NCBI GenBank assembly: GCA_015689705.1
Contig: WVSN01000022.1
Span: forward strand, 1 to 43,591
Source of the DNA: Rhodobacterales bacterium HKCCE3408
GTDB lineage: Bacteria > Pseudomonadota > Alphaproteobacteria > Rhodobacterales > Rhodobacteraceae
Length of the DNA: 43,591 nucleotides
Direction of reading: 5' to 3'
In this document: positions 41,104-43,591 of the stretch, piece after piece
Layout of the letters: each line of letters opens with the position of its first letter
How positions within the stretch are numbered: position 1 is the stretch's first letter
The notes under the pieces: model-generated
What the model was told of the DNA's origin: nothing
Database searches by the model: none
What the model saw: the letters and a program-made list of their open reading frames with translations, nothing else
Translations under genes and position numbers: made by a program

Positions 41104-43591
41104 TTAGCGCGGGATCGGCCGGGCCGAGGGGCGCTTGCGGCTCAGCACCTCGGCCATGCGCACGTCATCGGACTTGCGGCTGATCGTGGTGCGGTGGGCG
41201 ATCGTCCCGTCGGGCTCCACGTCGCGGTCGTGGATGCGGAAGACGAGGGTCTCGTCGGGCTCGCAATTCGCGAAGTAGAGCACGTCCTTGGCCACCGTCG
41301 AATGCTCCATCAGGAAGCCCTTGCCCTCGGCTTTCTCGAGACAGAGATCGACTACCGTCGGATAGGCCGCGAAGTAGAGCAGGCCGACGCCGTTGATGTC
41401 GTGCGGCGGCAGGATCTCGTAATCGCATTCGAAGCTGTGCGCCCCGGCCTCCGCGGCGCGGCGCTCGCGGTACTCGATGCCGAAATTGGGGAAGGCGTCG
41501 TAGGGCGCCACGGCATCGGGATCGGGCAGGACCGGGGTACCCTTCATCAGCGAGGTGTTGTTGCCGCGCTCGCCGTACTTGGCAAAGGTCGACATGGTCC
41601 GGGCATCCGCCCGCGCCGCATCCACGCCGGTGCCGCCGGTCACGGTATGCTCGCCGAAATAGAAGCTCGCGCCGTGCCGCCCGAGCCGCGAGGCGATCTC
41701 CATCGGCGTGTTCTCGGAGAAGCCGCGCAGCGTGCTGTCCACGTCGAGCCGGATGCGCGTGAAGGTGGCGTAGAGCCGGGCGCCGGTATCGTCGGAGATA
41801 GCCGAGGAGGGCTGGCGCAGGAAGGCGCAGATCATCGCCCAGTGGATGTCGCCGAGCTCTTTGAAGAGCCAGCTCTCGGACAGGCCCGACAGCGCCATCT
41901 GCGGCATGTCAAGCGGGCGGCGGCGGAGGCTGGTGCCATCGGTGCCGACCCGGACCGAGACGGCGGACGGATCGGTGGCGGAGGGCTCGGGACTGGGCAT
42001 GGCGGGGGCCTGCGTGGTTCGGGCGGCGGAAGACGTGGCGACGGGCGCGGGCGCGGCGCCGGCGAAGACGGGCAGGGCGGCAAGCTCGGAGAGCGAGCCC
42101 GCGCCGGCCCAGTCGGCATCGCTGATCCGCACGCCCATCCCGGTCTCGAGCGCGGCGCGCAGCGTGATGAGATCGAAACTGTCGAGCCGGGTGCTCTCGA
42201 TCGGGGCGGTGATCTCGGCCTCGGTCAGGGCGGGAAACTCGCGCCGGACGAGCGCGAGGACGGTCGGATCGGGCGCGCCGGTGCCCCGCGCTGCGGTGCC
42301 GAGCTTCGAGCGGTCGATGCGCTGGCCGACCGCCTGCACGGTCGCGGGCGCCACCACGGCCCCCGGCGCGACCTCGCCGCGGACGACCGCGCCCGCGCCG
42401 ATCACCGCGCCGTCGCCGATCCGCGCCCCGGGTAGGATCACCGCGCCGAAGCCGAGCCAGACATCCTCGCCCACGATCACGTCGGCCTCGTCCATCGCCT
42501 GGTCGTTGATCGGGCTGCCGTCGTTGAAGCGGTAATTGGCCGCCGTGATCATCACGTGCGGCGCGACGAGCGTATGCGCGCCGATCACGATCCGCCCCGT
42601 GGACGGCCCGGCCCAGAGATGCACCCGCGCCCCGATCGAGGCTTTCGGTCCGATCTCGATCCGCTCGGGGTTCGAGAACAGCGCATTGGGGCTGATCGCG
42701 GCACCGGCGCCGACCGAGGCGAGCCGCCGGCGCGGCTGGACATGCGAGTAGTTGTAGTAGTTCAGGAGCCGGAAGGCATGGGCGAAGGCGCGCGGATCGA
42801 GGGTCGATCCGACAAGGCGCAGGGCGCGGGAGAGCGGCCCCTTGCGGGACTTATGGGCGGGCTGCGACGGGGTCGTCATGGCGGGGGCGGAGATCCTCGG
42901 GTTGAATGGGGCGAAGGCGAGCGCGCGGGCCGCCGGGGCGAGCCGGTCGCGCACCGCCGCGGGCGGTGGCCGGTCGAGCGCGCCGGCGAGCATCGCGCGC
43001 GCCTCGGCGCCATAACCCTGCACGACGTATTGCGCCGACTTCAGCCCGGTATAGACCAGCGCCGAGAGCCACGCGCCGGGCAGGTGCCGGCGGACGAAGC
43101 GCATCCGGCCGCGATGCTTGAAATACTGCGAAAACGGCCCGGCGACGCGATCGAGCGTGGGCGAGCCGATGGCGGTGCCGGCGCGGTGGTAGACGATCCC
43201 GCCGGGGCAATAGGCGTACGGCAGGCCAGCGGGCCTGCGGAAGGCCCAGTCGACCTCCTCGTAATAGAGGAAGTAATCCTCCGGCATCGGCCCGGCGGCG
43301 TCGTAGAAGGCGCGGCTCGCCACCATCGAGGCGCCGGTGATAAAATCCATCGCGGCAGGGTCGGGGGCGGGGGTCGCGGCATGGCTCGCGCCCAGATGGA
43401 CGTTGCCGGTGACGCCGGTCCGGCGGTTCACCGTGCCGCCGTCGATCTGGATCGTGTCGGGGGCATGGGTGTAGATCACCCGCCCGCCCATCAGCGCGAA
43501 GGGCCCGGGATCGGCGCTGGCGAAGGCGAGCGCCGCCCCGGGCGCGGCGGCGCCGTCGGGATTGAGGATCCAGAACCTGTCGGCGCGGCTC
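41104..43591 (-). CDS. C-terminal part of GT2-LbH acyltransferase-ACP-LnmK-like fusion protein
   Basis: Continues the frame of 1-450 (bases 43537-43591 are the duplicated join); whole protein 960 residues. Domains in order: rest of the GT2 (to about 365, with an EDYFLYYEEVDW acceptor region); left-handed beta-helix acyltransferase with hexapeptide repeats (about 405-560, ITAANYRFNDG and VWLGFGAVILPGARIG, as in WcaF/maltose acetyltransferase relatives); an acyl-carrier-like domain (about 573-640) with LDSFDLITLR, Ser603 being the expected phosphopantetheine site; a Pro/Ala linker; and a C-terminal domain (about 685-960) opening with MPQMALSGLSESWLFKELGD, which I read as the LnmK/Pnap_2097 double-hotdog acyltransferase/decarboxylase family. 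An in-frame ATG at 42877-42879 between GT2 and LbH could give a second, shorter product. Inference: the protein loads an acyl group on its own carrier and passes it to the sugar its GT adds. The LnmK call is the least certain part. Confidence 0.85.
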   Translation of the reverse strand, partial: SRADRFWILNPDGAAAPGAALAFASADPGPFALMGGRVIYTHAPDTIQIDGGTVNRRTGVTGNVHLGASHAATPAPDPAAMDFITGASMVASRAFYDAAGPMPEDYFLYYEEVDWAFRRPAGLPYAYCPGGIVYHRAGTAIGSPTLDRVAGPFSQYFKHRGRMRFVRRHLPGAWLSALVYTGLKSAQYVVQGYGAEARAMLAGALDRPPPAAVRDRLAPAARALAFAPFNPRISAPAMTTPSQPAHKSRKGPLSRALRLVGSTLDPRAFAHAFRLLNYYNYSHVQPRRRLASVGAGAAISPNALFSNPERIEIGPKASIGARVHLWAGPSTGRIVIGAHTLVAPHVMITAANYRFNDGSPINDQAMDEADVIVGEDVWLGFGAVILPGARIGDGAVIGAGAVVRGEVAPGAVVAPATVQAVGQRIDRSKLGTAARGTGAPDPTVLALVRREFPALTEAEITAPIESTRLDSFDLITLRAALETGMGVRISDADWAGAGSLSELAALPVFAGAAPAPVATSSAARTTQAPAMPSPEPSATDPSAVSVRVGTDGTSLRRRPLDMPQMALSGLSESWLFKELGDIHWAMICAFLRQPSSAISDDTGARLYATFTRIRLDVDSTLRGFSENTPMEIASRLGRHGASFYFGEHTVTGGTGVDAARADARTMSTFAKYGERGNNTSLMKGTPVLPDPDAVAPYDAFPNFGIEYRERRAAEAGAHSFECDYEILPPHDINGVGLLYFAAYPTVVDLCLEKAEGKGFLMEHSTVAKDVLYFANCEPDETLVFRIHDRDVEPDGTIAHRTTISRKSDDVRMAEVLSRKRPSARPIPR
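43537..43591. repeat. Right copy of 55-bp terminal overlap (circular join)
   Basis: Same sequence as 1-55; these bases should be counted once. Removing this copy joins 43536 to 1 and restores one open frame on the minus strand (450 to 1, then 43536 to 41104). Confidence 0.95.

Noticed and set aside
41086-42435. 449-codon plus-strand frame opposite the fusion protein
   Set aside because: Shadow of the hexapeptide and LnmK-like coding sequence.

Overview
The window is one complete circular plasmid. The first 55 bases (1-55) recur exactly as the last 55 (43537-43591), so the unit is 43,536 bp, and one long gene on the minus strand runs across the join. The window carries a plasmid replication and partition module: a RepA-type initiator (39176-40174), parA and parB, two identical 16-bp parS-like palindromes, and a 22-bp-period iteron array. 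High GC, a RepA/ParA/ParB arrangement of the kind seen on roseobacter plasmids and an exosortase-EpsI fusion of the XrtD type point to an alphaproteobacterium, most likely Rhodobacteraceae. By layout it resembles the RepA-I 'biofilm plasmids' of that group. The taxon is inferred from gene families only.

Almost everything else serves an exopolysaccharide (EPS). 1-5574: start of a giant glycosyltransferase fusion, a secreted beta-helix protein, a hexapeptide acyltransferase, an SGNH hydrolase, a sulfotransferase and a Wzx flippase. 5564-8816: BY-kinase, Wzz-like chain-length protein and an ExeA-like ATPase. 9383-17361 (plus strand): initiating sugar-phosphate transferase, TPR lipoprotein, Wza-like export protein, outer-membrane barrel, exosortase XrtD-EpsI and a rhomboid protease. 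17480-19500: a phage-like block (small HTH protein, HNH nuclease, unknown protein) next to a dense cluster of AGTGCAG heptamers. 19633-24317: a PAPS synthetase and a large cadherin/SdrD-like surface protein. 24330-29744: GDP-mannose and GDP-mannuronate synthesis plus a GT4. 29861-36353: a second, larger beta-helix protein, a second sulfotransferase, the Wzy polymerase and a GT2. 36356-41104: partition, replication and a third sulfotransferase. 41104-43591 then 1-450: a 960-residue protein that joins a GT2, a hexapeptide acyltransferase, an acyl carrier domain and an LnmK-like acyltransferase/decarboxylase.

Together the genes read as one programme. ManB, ManC and the AlgD-like dehydrogenase make GDP-mannose and GDP-mannuronate. 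The ExoY-like transferase starts the lipid-linked unit and three GTs extend it. Wzx flips it, Wzy polymerises it, Wzz and the kinase set its length, and Wza plus the barrel export it. Sat-CysC supplies PAPS for three sulfotransferases, while acyltransferases and SGNH enzymes add or remove acyl groups. The predicted product is an acidic, probably sulfated and acylated EPS. No relaxase, conjugation system, toxin-antitoxin pair, tRNA, rRNA or CRISPR array was seen.
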